Of a DNA stretch of 54,369 nt, positions 36,501 through 45,371 are shown in pieces (the first letter of the stretch is position 1; every line of letters starts with the position of its first letter). Location: positions 1 through 54,369 of the forward strand of contig NZ_BAET01000018.1 in NCBI RefSeq assembly GCF_000252165.1, given 5' to 3'. The notes beneath the pieces are model-generated. The model worked only from the letters and a program-made list of their open reading frames with translations, was not told the DNA's origin and made no database searches. A program made the translations under genes and the position numbers. Origin of the DNA: Glaciecola punicea ACAM 611 (lineage in GTDB: Bacteria > Pseudomonadota > Gammaproteobacteria > Enterobacterales > Alteromonadaceae).

Positions 36501-37916
36501 TTAGTCTTCACCGTAAGCTGCACCCGTATAATTATCAAAACGAGAAAACTGACCCTGAAACGTTAATCGTGTGGTACCAATAGGGCCGTTTCTTTGTTTA
36601 CCAATAATAATTTCAGCAACTCCTTTAATGTCGCTATTTTCGTTATACACCTCATCTCTGTATATAAACATAATAAGATCGGCGTCCTGCTCAATTGCAC
36701 CCGACTCTCGCAGGTCTGAGTTAATGGGTCGTTTGTCAGCCCTTTGCTCCAAGCCACGATTAAGCTGCGATAACGCAACAACGGGACACTTCAACTCTTT
36801 TGCCAAGGCTTTTAACGATCTTGATATTTCTGCAATTTCCAAGGTTCTATTTTCTGACAAAGTAGGCACACGCATTAACTGTAAATAATCAATCATTATC
36901 ATAGAGATACCGCCTTTATCCCGCGCTAATTTACGCGCTCGCGTGCGCACTTCCATGGGCGTTAGTCCTGATGAGTCATCTATATAAAGATTATCTCTTT
37001 CTTTTAGCATCACCATACTTGATTGAATTTTACCCCAGTCGTCGTCGTTTAAGCGCGCTGTGCGTATTGAGGTTTGATCAACTCGGCTCAAAGAGGCAAG
37101 CATTCTCATCATAATTTGTTCAGACGGCATCTCAAGGCTGAACACCAGCACTGGCTTATCTTCCAGCAGTAAAGCATTTTCAACTAAGTTCATGGCAAAC
37201 GTTGTTTTACCCATTGAGGGACGTGCAGCAACAATAATCAAATCAGAGGGCTGTAAGCCACTGGTTTTTTTATCAAGGTCAGTGTATCCGGTTGATACAC
37301 CCGTCACCGCTTTCTTTAACTTAGCTAACTCTTCAATTCGCCCAACCGTTTTTTGCAAAGCGGTAGACACACTTATAGGACCTTCGTTAGCCGCTGTGCG
37401 CTTTTCTGCTATTTCGAACACTTTGGTTTCAGCTAAATCGAGCAGCTCTCTACTGTCACGGCCTTGTGGGTTGAAACTAACATCGGCAATGTCGTTAGCC
37501 GCGCCTATAAGTTCACGCACCACCGCGCGCTCTCGCACTATGTTTGCATAGGCGGTTATGTTTGAAGAACTAGGCGTGTTTCTGGCTAAATTAACTAGGT
37601 AACTAAAACCACCTACATCGTCAAGTTCATTGTGTAGTTCTAGCTCAGCTTTCAAGGTTATTGGGTCGGCTGCACTGCTCTTAGAAATTAGACGCGTAAT
37701 GGCCGTAAAGATAACGCGATGAGAGCGATTATAAAAATCTTCTTGTATGAGTACTTCTGCGACTTTATCCCATGCGTCTATCGACTGAATAATACTGCCT
37801 AATACAGCCTGTTCTGCCTCTAAAGAGTGCGGGGGCGTATTGAGTCTTGCGATATCGTCGTCTTGCGATTTGTTCTTAGTCGCAGAAAAAGACGGTTGAT
37901 TGGGTGCCTGGGCCAC
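36501..37916 (-). CDS. dnaB: Replicative DNA helicase DnaB
   Basis: A 471-residue hexameric helicase that unwinds the fork 5' to 3'. The N-terminal helical domain begins HSLEAEQAVLGSI. The RecA-like domain has Walker A ARPSMGKTTFAMN, Walker B MIMIDYLQLM, and VVALSQLNRGLEQR and LRESGAIEQDADLI. Full length. In E. coli the related block is rpsF-priB-rpsR-rplI; here that block lies 7 kb away and lacks priB. Confidence 0.97.
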   Translation of the reverse strand: MAQAPNQPSFSATKNKSQDDDIARLNTPPHSLEAEQAVLGSIIQSIDAWDKVAEVLIQEDFYNRSHRVIFTAITRLISKSSAADPITLKAELELHNELDDVGGFSYLVNLARNTPSSSNITAYANIVRERAVVRELIGAANDIADVSFNPQGRDSRELLDLAETKVFEIAEKRTAANEGPISVSTALQKTVGRIEELAKLKKAVTGVSTGYTDLDKKTSGLQPSDLIIVAARPSMGKTTFAMNLVENALLLEDKPVLVFSLEMPSEQIMMRMLASLSRVDQTSIRTARLNDDDWGKIQSSMVMLKERDNLYIDDSSGLTPMEVRTRARKLARDKGGISMIMIDYLQLMRVPTLSENRTLEIAEISRSLKALAKELKCPVVALSQLNRGLEQRADKRPINSDLRESGAIEQDADLIMFIYRDEVYNENSDIKGVAEIIIGKQRNGPIGTTRLTFQGQFSRFDNYTGAAYGED

Positions 37917-38330
37917 AAAAATCCTTAAAGTTTAAAAACAGTTGGTTATTATGCGCTAAGCGAAACGGTTTGTCTCGTCAGAATTGGATAAGATAGCATA
38001 CCTTTGTATGGCAGTTTTACTTGAAATAGGCATTCGCACTGGCGAAATTACACGATATAAATTACGAGATAAAGCACTATGAAATGCCTATCGTATGTTG
38101 AATATTTGTTTGCAGGCGAGCCTACAGGATGGCTACTCAAACCTTGCTCTTCAATCCATGCCAGTAGTGTTTTGCCGTCTGCTTCATGCTCGTCCAAGGA
38201 GTGTTTTATACACCATCAATATACAAAGATAACAGCAAAAAAAATGCGCCCGCCAATACAAAGCTACCTAATAGTATACGCAGAAAAATTAGCCTTTTGA
38301 TTTTAATGCGAGTATACAAATCACCACAAC
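37917..38330. other. Gene-poor stretch beyond dnaB
   Basis: No complete gene is supported. On the minus strand, bases about 38048-38200 encode an open stretch of some 50 residues (DEHEADGKTLLAWIEEQGLS and onward) that reads like real protein but has no recognisable match and no convincing start. With the neighbouring broken signalling gene, the whole stretch 37917-38658 looks like decaying sequence. Confidence 0.45.
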
Positions 38331-38658
38331 TCAACTCAAGTAATCATCGAAACTTTCAGCTGCTGCAAGACGGCCTATAAAGAATCCCTGTCCATGGTCA
38401 ATTTTCAACGATTTACACATGTCCAAATGCGCTTAAGTTTCTATTCCTTGAGCAACTACCGGCATTTTTAATGCGCTTTAACATTTCCGCAAGATCTTCA
38501 TTTGGACGCTTTAAATCGTGTATTAAAATCTCTTTTTCAGTCACATCACGAAACACCGACATGCGGTACTTGCTGCCGTCTACTCCTTCGAACATTTTTT
38601 TACTGGTTAGCAGTATTTTTTCGTCACCATTTGCCAAAGTAAGCTGTTCAATCGAAAA
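38331..38658 (-). pseudogene. Remnant of a PAS/GGDEF/EAL cyclic-di-GMP signalling gene
   Basis: Reading the minus strand from 38658, FSIEQLTLANGDEKILL and YRMSVFRDVTEKEILIHDL give the end of a PAS domain. The frame then runs into MLKRI. After a frame change, MPVVAQGIET, a stop codon, and HGQGFFIGRLAAAESFDDYL follow, which is the C-terminus of an EAL phosphodiesterase domain. The GGDEF domain and most of EAL are missing. So the gene suffered a large internal deletion, a frameshift and a nonsense change. The start is also lost: a TAA abuts the PAS part. Confidence 0.8.
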
Positions 38659-38668
38659 TTAACCGCTA

Positions 38669-39856
38669 TTAATTATTTATTTCGAACAAACCGGCCGCGC
38701 CCATACCGCCGCCAACACACATTGTGACAACAACATATTTTACACCACGACGTTTGCCTTCAATTAATGCGTGCCCTACTGTGCGTGCGCCTGTCATTCC
38801 ATAAGGATGACCTATTGAAATAGCGCCACCGTTAACATTGTAAATTTCAGGGTCAATGCCTAATTTGTCACGGCAGTAAAGTGCTTGGCAGGCAAAAGCT
38901 TCGTTTAACTCCCACAAACCAATATCATTGATACTCAAGCCATGTACTTTTAACAGTTTAGGCACCGCATAAATAGGCCCAATACCCATTTCTTCGGGCT
39001 TATTACCAGCCACCATCATGCCTCGGTAAGTACCTAAAATATCTAGATTACGCTGCTCGGCTAATGCTCTATCCATCACGACGCATGCTGATGCACCGTC
39101 AGACAACTGACTAGCGTTTCCGCCGGTAATACAACCGCCTTCAATGACAGACTTTAAGCTTTGCAGACCCTCTAAAGTAGTGGACGGACGATTGCCTTCA
39201 TCTGTACTTAAGGTTACTTCTTCAAAAGTAAGTTCTTTCGTTTCTTTGTTGAAAACACTCTTAGTGGTAGACATGGGCACAATTTCTTGGTCAAACCTTC
39301 CTGCCTCTTGCGCCGCAGCTGTGCGTAACTGCGACTGTAAACCATATTCATCTTGTGCATCACGTGAGATTTTATATTTCTTGGCCACGTGCTCAGCGGT
39401 AAGTAGCATAGGCATATACGCATTTGGTGCGTGCTTAAGCACATTTTCATCGGTGCATTTGCTGGCCCATTCAAAGTACTTTTGCTGTACTTCTGAAATA
39501 TTCTCTTGGCCTCCTGCCACAATTACTTTCATGCCATCAACCATGATTTGTTTAGCTGCGGTGGCTATTGCCATAACACCCGATGAACACTGCCGGTCAA
39601 TTGTTTGACCTGACGCACTGTAAGGTAAACCAGCCGCCAAACTTGCTAAACGCGCAATATTACCGCCTGCACTACCAGCGTTTAGCACAGAGCCTATAAT
39701 TACATCATCAATTTGCGCAGCGTCAACGCCAGAGCGAGCGACAGCATGTTTAATAGCATGCGCGGTCATAGTAGGCGACTTGGTGTTATTAAAAGCACCT
39801 TTAAAAGCGCGACCAATCGGCGTGCGGGCAGTTGAAACAATTACGGCTTCTTTCAT
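38669..39856 (-). CDS. Acetyl-CoA C-acyltransferase (thiolase)
   Basis: A 395-residue thiolase. The nucleophile is Cys90 in [11 protein letters not shown], the [10 protein letters not shown] motif supplies the histidine, and [14 protein letters not shown] holds the second cysteine. It may be a 3-ketoacyl-CoA thiolase of fatty-acid beta-oxidation or an acetyl-CoA acetyltransferase; the sequence does not decide. It has no beta-oxidation partner next to it. A perfect palindrome lies 30 bp upstream of its start and suggests single-gene regulation. Confidence 0.92.
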   Translation of the reverse strand: MKEAVIVSTARTPIGRAFKGAFNNTKSPTMTAHAIKHAVARSGVDAAQIDDVIIGSVLNAGSAGGNIARLASLAAGLPYSASGQTIDRQCSSGVMAIATAAKQIMVDGMKVIVAGGQENISEVQQKYFEWASKCTDENVLKHAPNAYMPMLLTAEHVAKKYKISRDAQDEYGLQSQLRTAAAQEAGRFDQEIVPMSTTKSVFNKETKELTFEEVTLSTDEGNRPSTTLEGLQSLKSVIEGGCITGGNASQLSDGASACVVMDRALAEQRNLDILGTYRGMMVAGNKPEEMGIGPIYAVPKLLKVHGLSINDIGLWELNEAFACQALYCRDKLGIDPEIYNVNGGAISIGHPYGMTGARTVGHALIEGKRRGVKYVVVTMCVGGGMGAAGLFEINN

Positions 39857-40328
39857 TGTAAGACCTTTTTAAAGTGATAGTTGTCGTACAGTTTTGTAAA
39901 ACGCAAAACTGTACGTTTGATAAGCATCGCATAACGGTAGATAAGAATATACATGTGCTTATGGGTTCATGTGTCTATACTAATATAGTGACGCGAATTA
40001 GGTCATTTTTAATATTTATAATTAGTTATTAACAATTGATTGAGTCTATAAAATTTACCCATGCAGTATGCACCGTGTTCCATGTCTTTGTTATATTGCT
40101 AAGGTTATGGTCAAAACATTCGATAACTTGACGAAAATTTACGTAATGTTTGCGGATCTCGCAGCCGATATACTAGCGTATCATTGACGTTTATTTAACC
40201 CTGTTAGGGTCTGAGCAATAATCGTAAAAGAATATTGTAATAACACAGCAGATATTGAATTTATATCTTGAAATGAACTTCCTAGTAAAGTACTCTTCAC
40301 AGCAAGTATATTTTTTTAAGGTGAATTT
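39857..40328. other. Divergent intergenic region between thiolase and yjb-like operon
   Basis: A 472-bp AT-rich region between two genes pointing outward. The first 60 bp contain the thiolase-side palindrome. The remainder should hold the promoter and regulatory leader of the exopolysaccharide operon. A GGTGAATTT ribosome-binding site precedes the ATG at 40329. I recognise no other named element. Confidence 0.5.
39885..39915. promoter_or_regulatory. Perfect palindrome upstream of the thiolase, likely operator
   Basis: The arms CGTACAGTTTTG (39885-39896) and CAAAACTGTACG (39904-39915) are exact inverted repeats with a 7-base centre, TAAAACG. It lies 29 bp before the thiolase start, where a dimeric repressor would block transcription. 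The left arm and centre contain TTTGTAAA (39893-39900), the octamer found four times near 4718-4807. The regulator is unknown; a fatty-acid-responsive TetR- or GntR-type protein is a guess. Confidence 0.6.
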
Positions 40329-40715
40329 ATGAAAAAGAGTTTGATTTGTTTTGCACTTGCAGCATCTATTGCTTCTGTTAGTTTACAGGCGCAAGAACGG
40401 ACTGGGGAAGAAAGCGCATTTCGTTCGGCCGACGGTAGTTTAAAAGAAGAAGCTATTGCGGCAGCGGCAACAGCGCTTACCGTTGCAGCAGCCATAATTT
40501 CTAACGGTAATGCATCAGCGCCAGCGCGCATAGTTGACCCAACGACGCCACCTGCGCCAACCCCACCAACGTGTAACGGTGACGATGCTTTAGTTGACGG
40601 CGTATGTATTGGCAACACTGTAACGACTACCGTAACGGGAACAGGTACCGGCACTAACACCGGCACAGTAGCGGTAACAGTGCCAGTAACATTTACTTAC
40701 GCACCAACAAATTAA
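40329..40715 (+). CDS. Small exported protein, YjbE/GfcA-like
   Basis: A 128-residue protein with a signal peptide (MKKSLICFALAASIASVSLQAQ), an Ala-rich hydrophobic stretch (about residues 46-60), a proline/threonine-rich part, and a Thr/Gly-repeat segment (VTGTGTGTNTGTV). It occupies the first position of a yjbEFGH-like operon, as YjbE and GfcA do in E. coli. Those are also short, secreted and Ser/Thr/Gly-rich, but alignment similarity is weak. Two cysteines flank a short DGVC segment. A terminator hairpin follows at once. Confidence 0.7.
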   Translation: MKKSLICFALAASIASVSLQAQERTGEESAFRSADGSLKEEAIAAAATALTVAAAIISNGNASAPARIVDPTTPPAPTPPTCNGDDALVDGVCIGNTVTTTVTGTGTGTNTGTVAVTVPVTFTYAPTN

Positions 40716-40731
40716 TTTGCCACATACCCTG

Positions 40732-40756
40732 AAAGCCGCTTTCTAGCGGCTTTTTT
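40732..40756 (+). terminator. Intra-operon terminator or attenuator
   Basis: AAAGCCGCT (40732-40740) and AGCGGCTTT (40745-40753) form a tight stem with a TTCT loop and a T run to 40756. It lies between the YjbE-like gene and the lipoprotein gene, so full transcripts require read-through. Confidence 0.88.
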
Positions 40757-40782
40757 ATTGGACGTAAACCCTGCGAGAGATC

Positions 40783-41457
40783 ATGAACCCGCTCAAGGTA
40801 TCTTTAATAGTTGTCATTTCAATTCTATTTGTCACCGCTTGCTCCACTACACAACAAGCGTATATTCGAAATGTCGAAATGTACTTTGAAAGCAACACTG
40901 CCGTTAATCTTTCCACTGAAGAAATAAGGCAATCTGCAGCCGATCTTATCTATGTAAAAAATGGCGATCGTTCTCAAGTGACAATGGCCTTAGCTTTTAT
41001 AGAAAATGGGCAGTATAAATGGGTGTCTAGAGACGGTGTAATGTTCATCACTGAAAACGGCCGTTTAGTGCGTACGCTTAACCTAGACAAAAACCTTTTA
41101 TATGTTAGTAACCTCTCACTCGACCCTTTAGCACTTCCCTCTTTCTACGACAAAGACTTGCAGTGGGACAGAGTCATTGACACGCAACATGGTGAGTATG
41201 GCGTAAACGTATCATCGAGTACTTCTGTTTTCATCAACCAGTTAGTTGACATAGAAGATGCGCAGTTAATGACCAAGAAATATCTTGAAACCGTTCACTA
41301 TAATAGCCAGAAGCATGGCAAGCACACGTGGATAAATACCTTCTGGTTAGATCAATCCTCAGGGCAACTACTTAAGTCGTCGCAGAAAATGTCACCACAC
41401 AGCAACGCAATAGAAATAACGTATATTAGTCGCGCATTACGACTACTGGAGAAATAG
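40783..41457 (+). CDS. yjbF: YjbF/GfcB family lipoprotein
   Basis: A 224-residue protein with a lipoprotein signal: the hydrophobic segment ends VTAC-STTQ, giving a lipidated cysteine at about residue 20. The mature part is a mixed alpha/beta domain with repeated tyrosine and tryptophan residues (ENGQYKWVSRDGVMFITENGR), fitting the YjbF family (GfcB in group 4 capsule clusters). It is likely a periplasm-facing lipoprotein that helps polymer export. One base separates its stop from the next gene. Confidence 0.85.
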   Translation: MNPLKVSLIVVISILFVTACSTTQQAYIRNVEMYFESNTAVNLSTEEIRQSAADLIYVKNGDRSQVTMALAFIENGQYKWVSRDGVMFITENGRLVRTLNLDKNLLYVSNLSLDPLALPSFYDKDLQWDRVIDTQHGEYGVNVSSSTSVFINQLVDIEDAQLMTKKYLETVHYNSQKHGKHTWINTFWLDQSSGQLLKSSQKMSPHSNAIEITYISRALRLLEK

Positions 41458-41458
41458 T

Positions 41459-42193
41459 ATGGTGGTTCGTTTAAGCTTCATATTGGCATTAATCTATAGT
41501 CATTTCTCATTTTCAGCACATGCCAAGGTAGAAATAAGCGTAAACAACACCGCATATTCCTACAGCGCTAATCCACGTTTAGCTGAAATTTTAGCGCCAA
41601 TGGCCCTAGCAGATGATTGGTACTGGCCGCAAAGCAAATTATTCAGAACAAATACAGGTAAATCTCAAGCACTGCGTAGCGAAATTATTGAAATACTGTT
41701 TCAACAAAAACAAAATGATGGAAAGCATGGCTTAGTTTACAATGACATGTCTGACCAAATAATAATGTGGGATATTGCCGATTTTGTGCCCTTAACGATT
41801 GATTTTGACTTAGCGCGCGTTTCCGCAGAACATAATCCTCTCGTAGAAAATGGCCAGTACCGAATATTTTTATCTAAACGTGCTTCTAGTGTATACGTGT
41901 TTGGTGCGCTCGAAAAAGACGTAAATTTACCCTACAAAAACGACACCTGCATTGAAGCATTTAGCGCTGAAGTCGCTTATTCTGACTTGGCGGATAAAAG
42001 CCATATTTATGTCATCTCTGCTCAAGGCCAAATCACAAAGAAGCCCATAGCCTATTGGAACACTCAGTGTACCTTACTCATGCCAGGCGCAATGATATAT
42101 ATTCCATTACGCGAAAGTCTGTTTTCGCCTCAGCACCGCATAATTAATAGCAAAATGGCAGAGTTAGCAGTCAATAGGATAACAATACAATGA
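41459..42193 (+). CDS. yjbG: GfcC/YjbG-family capsule biosynthesis protein
   Basis: A 244-residue exported protein with a signal peptide ending near SFSAHAKVE. The first mature part (NPRLAEILAPMALADDWYWPQSKLF) and later domain (YRIFLSKRASSVYVFGALEKD) fit the SLBB-like periplasmic GfcC/YjbG family. It overlaps the next gene by 4 bp. By analogy with the gfc and yjb operons it acts in the periplasm during exopolysaccharide export; the biochemical role is not settled. Confidence 0.82.
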   Translation: MVVRLSFILALIYSHFSFSAHAKVEISVNNTAYSYSANPRLAEILAPMALADDWYWPQSKLFRTNTGKSQALRSEIIEILFQQKQNDGKHGLVYNDMSDQIIMWDIADFVPLTIDFDLARVSAEHNPLVENGQYRIFLSKRASSVYVFGALEKDVNLPYKNDTCIEAFSAEVAYSDLADKSHIYVISAQGQITKKPIAYWNTQCTLLMPGAMIYIPLRESLFSPQHRIINSKMAELAVNRITIQ

Positions 42194-44301
42194 AAGCTAC
42201 TCGTATTTTTGTCTCGCTTGTGTTGGCATCAAGTCTACATACGACAAGTACATACGCGTCTCAAACATCTAGCCTTGGTGTAGACAGCAATGGAAAGCCC
42301 ACACAAATGGTCAGAGGTGGCACAGGACTTTTACAAACACCCACTGCTCGAATGGCAAAAGAAGGCGACTTTAGTGTTAATTACAATGATATTGGTGAGT
42401 ATCGTTTCTGGTCAGCCAGTCTGCAGCTTTTCCCATGGATGGAATCAACCGTACGCTATACGGATGTGCGTACACGACGTTACAGTCGGTTTGAAGGCTT
42501 CAGTGGTGATCAAACCTTAAAGGACAAGGGCATTGATGTAAAATTTAGACTTTTGCAAGAAAGCTACTACTTGCCCGATTTATCCATTGGCTTTACAGAC
42601 ATTGGAGGTACGGGTTTCTTTGCTAGCGAATTCGTTAATATCAGCAAACGATTTGGGCAGCTCGATTTTCATATTGGTATTGGCACCGGCTATCTTGGCG
42701 CCAGCGGCAACACTAGTAATCCTCTGTGTGAGCTAACAGAATCCTTTTGCGATCGCCCCTCTAGCTTTTCAGGTTCTGGCGGACAAGTAGAGTTTGGCGC
42801 ATTTTTCAAAGGACCTACATCAATTTTTGGCGGCATTGAATATCAAACACCTATCAATGGTCTGCAGCTTACGCTCGAATACGATGGCAACGACTACATA
42901 AACGATAGAGCAGGCCAGCTCAAACAAGATAGCCAATGGAATGTAGGCGCCGTTTATCAGTATGAAAACTGGGATTTTAGCCTCAACTATCAGCGCGGCA
43001 ATACCCTTGGTTTTGGGGTATCTTACAGCTTTAACATGCACACAATCACGCAAGCCAAGTTTGACAACCCACCGCGTTCTCTTGTCGACTTCACCCCAGC
43101 ACAAAGTTTAGAAGATTTAAACAGAGAGCGCTTATACGCTGATTTAGTCAACCAAGGCAGTTTCTTAATCAATGCGACTCATCAGTACAACGACGAAATG
43201 ACGTTTTACGGCGTGCAACTAGGCTATAGGGATCATGATGAGGCGACGCAGCGCGTTGGACGAATTTTGGCATCGGAACTTCCTGAATCTATCACTACCT
43301 ATAACATTGTTGAAACCGCCGCGAGTACTCCCATTGTGGCGACTAAAATTAACGCTAAAGACTTTAAGATAGCCGCTTCTTACTCGCGCCTTGAAACAGC
43401 GATAGCAAAAACTTACGAGCGCATTGACCCGTCCAACAACATGGTAGAAAATTTTGACCCTAACAAACTTTCGGGATTTTTACTAAGTTCAGAAGCATTC
43501 TGGATCCAAACATTTGGTAACCCAGAAGACTTCTATTTGTATCAGGGCGGTGCTTATATCAATACTGGCTACCTTTTTGAAAGCAACTTCTCGGTTCGCA
43601 CAGGCCTAAAGGTCACTTTGATTGAAAATTTTGACAAATTTAATTTCAAAGTTGATGGTCAAGAATCGCCGCTGCCAAGAGTGCGCACCTTTGTAAGGGA
43701 ATATGTAACCCGAAGTAAAGTAAGCATGGAAAATGCCTATTTACACTGGTTTGACAGAATTGCACCTAATGTTTATGCCCAAGCCTACGGCGGTTATTTA
43801 GAAACCATGTTTGGCGGAGTCGGAGGTGAGCTTTTATACAGCCCAGTAAACGGCCAAGTGGCATTTGGTATAGATGTAAACTTCGTAAAACAGCGTGACT
43901 TTGACAGCGAGACCGCTTTTTTTGATTACCAGGCAATGACGGGCCATGTAACTATGTATTGGCAACCTAAGTTTTTACCCGACATTCAGCTTACGGTGAG
44001 CGCGGGACAGTTTTTAGCTAAAGACAAAGGTGTAAACATCGATTTTGCAAAACGCTTTGACAGCGGCATTATTGTAGGCGCCTATGCCGCATTCACAGAC
44101 GTATCGGCCCAAGACTATGGGGAAGGTAGTTTTACCAAAGGGTTCTACCTGTCTATTCCCTTTGACCTGTTTTCGTTTGCACCCGCTAAGGGCCGTGGCA
44201 ACATTCCTTGGATACCAATTGGTCGAGACGGTGGTCAAATGCTGCAGCGCCCTATCAAACTAAGAAACCTGACAGAAAGTCGTTCTCCCTTTTATGACTA
44301 G
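42190..44301 (+). CDS. yjbH: YjbH/GfcD family outer-membrane lipid or barrel protein
   Basis: A 703-residue outer-membrane protein. A signal peptide (ending TYASQTS) is followed by the family start GGTGLLQTPTARMAKEGDFSVNYND and WSASLQLFPWMESTVRYTDVR, then many alternating aromatic beta strands. The final block, GSFTKGFYLSIPFDLFSF and GRGNIPWIPIGRDGGQML, is conserved. YjbH-family proteins form a pair of barrels implicated in secreting polymer. It is the last gene of the operon. Confidence 0.9.
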   Translation: MKATRIFVSLVLASSLHTTSTYASQTSSLGVDSNGKPTQMVRGGTGLLQTPTARMAKEGDFSVNYNDIGEYRFWSASLQLFPWMESTVRYTDVRTRRYSRFEGFSGDQTLKDKGIDVKFRLLQESYYLPDLSIGFTDIGGTGFFASEFVNISKRFGQLDFHIGIGTGYLGASGNTSNPLCELTESFCDRPSSFSGSGGQVEFGAFFKGPTSIFGGIEYQTPINGLQLTLEYDGNDYINDRAGQLKQDSQWNVGAVYQYENWDFSLNYQRGNTLGFGVSYSFNMHTITQAKFDNPPRSLVDFTPAQSLEDLNRERLYADLVNQGSFLINATHQYNDEMTFYGVQLGYRDHDEATQRVGRILASELPESITTYNIVETAASTPIVATKINAKDFKIAASYSRLETAIAKTYERIDPSNNMVENFDPNKLSGFLLSSEAFWIQTFGNPEDFYLYQGGAYINTGYLFESNFSVRTGLKVTLIENFDKFNFKVDGQESPLPRVRTFVREYVTRSKVSMENAYLHWFDRIAPNVYAQAYGGYLETMFGGVGGELLYSPVNGQVAFGIDVNFVKQRDFDSETAFFDYQAMTGHVTMYWQPKFLPDIQLTVSAGQFLAKDKGVNIDFAKRFDSGIIVGAYAAFTDVSAQDYGEGSFTKGFYLSIPFDLFSFAPAKGRGNIPWIPIGRDGGQMLQRPIKLRNLTESRSPFYD

Positions 44302-44664
44302 TAGCTAAAAATCGTGATACTTTTTTGTAGAAGTTAAAAAAAGCCCGATCAAAAAAGAAAGACTATTTTGTATGCCGTTATTTACAATCAACTGCACTAT
44401 ACATGTGCCAACAAGAGGACGTGTAAAGCTAAGAGTAGGCAAAGTGTTATTTACTAACACTGCTGTACTTGCAGTTGGCCCTTACCGTCGTTAACAAAAG
44501 TCTAAGTTCATAAAGGCCGTTAACACCGGCCTCGAATGTTGGTGCGCTATCGGTGGGTTCGCTGATGGATACGTTGCTTCCTACTGGGATGCCAAAAATT
44601 GACAAAAAAAACACGCTAGTTGTCGCCAACAAGCGTGTTTTAGTAAGTTCAAAATAATCTTACA
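44302..44664. other. Convergent gap between yjbH-like gene and rplI
   Basis: A 363-bp gap with the rplI-side terminator at 44604-44642. A 61-residue minus frame overlaps that hairpin and looks spurious. No other element was recognised. No strong terminator for the yjb-like operon is apparent. Confidence 0.45.
44604..44642 (-). terminator. Terminator of the rpsF-rpsR-rplI operon
   Basis: ACACGCT (44611-44617) pairs with AGCGTGT (44632-44638). The inner GTTG/CAAC stem (44619-44622, 44627-44630) closes around TCGC. On the minus strand the stem is followed by a run of T (A run at 44604-44610). It lies 23 bp after the rplI stop. Confidence 0.88.
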
Positions 44665-45117
44665 TTAAGCTTCTGCAATAATGACTAACTTTACATTAGC
44701 CATTACTTCAGAATGCACTTGAATGTCGATGTTAAACTCACCTAATTCACGTAAAGTACCTTCAGGTAACTTAACTTCTGCTTTAGCGACTTCAATGCCA
44801 GCGTCAGTAATTGCCTGAGCAATGTCGCGAGTACCAACAGAACCGAAAAGCTTACCTTCATCGCCAGCTGGAGCAGCAATTGTTAAGTTTTCCAATGCAT
44901 TTAATTTGTCTGCGCGTGCTTGTGCTTTAGCTAATTTCTCTGCGTTTGCAGATTCTAGCTCAGCACGACGTGTTTCAAATTTCTCTACGTTAGCTGTAGT
45001 TGCTGGCACTGCTTTTCCCTGTGGGAATAAGAAGTTACGAGCATAACCTGACTTTACTGTGACTTTGTCACCTAAACCACCTAAGTTGGCGATTTTGTCT
45101 AGTAGAATGATATTCAT
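44665..45117 (-). CDS. rplI: 50S ribosomal protein L9
   Basis: A 150-residue ribosomal protein with the canonical start [32 protein letters not shown], of which the GYARNFL block binds 23S rRNA, and a long central helix rich in Glu, Ala and Lys. It is the third gene of a minus-strand operon after rpsR, 26 bp away. Confidence 0.97.
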   Translation of the reverse strand: MNIILLDKIANLGGLGDKVTVKSGYARNFLFPQGKAVPATTANVEKFETRRAELESANAEKLAKAQARADKLNALENLTIAAPAGDEGKLFGSVGTRDIAQAITDAGIEVAKAEVKLPEGTLRELGEFNIDIQVHSEVMANVKLVIIAEA

Positions 45118-45143
45118 TTGCTACCTCTTTAAATGGCCAATAA

Positions 45144-45371
45144 TTACTTGTGTGAATCAGTGTAAGGAAGCAAAGATAAAAAGCGCGCACGCTTAATAGC
45201 TGTTGACAACTGACGCTGGTACTTCGCACTAGTTCCGGTAATACGGCTAGGTACAATCTTGCCGCTCTCAGTGATGTAGTTTTTCAACAAAGCAATATCT
45301 TTATAATCAATCTGGACTATGCCTTCTGCAGAAAAACGACAGAATTTACGACGTCTAAAAAATCTCGCCAT
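45144..45371 (-). CDS. rpsR: 30S ribosomal protein S18
   Basis: A 75-residue protein with the S18 pattern [26 protein letters not shown] and [13 protein letters not shown]. Its ATG overlaps the rpsF stop codon by one base, leaving no room for priB. S18 pairs with S6 on the ribosome platform. Confidence 0.97.
   Translation of the reverse strand: MARFFRRRKFCRFSAEGIVQIDYKDIALLKNYITESGKIVPSRITGTSAKYQRQLSTAIKRARFLSLLPYTDSHK

Noticed and set aside
38079-38300. 73-residue plus-strand open frame in the gene-poor stretch beyond dnaB
   Set aside because: The residues look random and the opposite strand reads more like protein. It was not called a gene.
44447-44632. 61-residue minus-strand open frame after rplI
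   Set aside because: Its start lies inside the rplI terminator hairpin and its composition is not protein-like, so it is unlikely to be translated.
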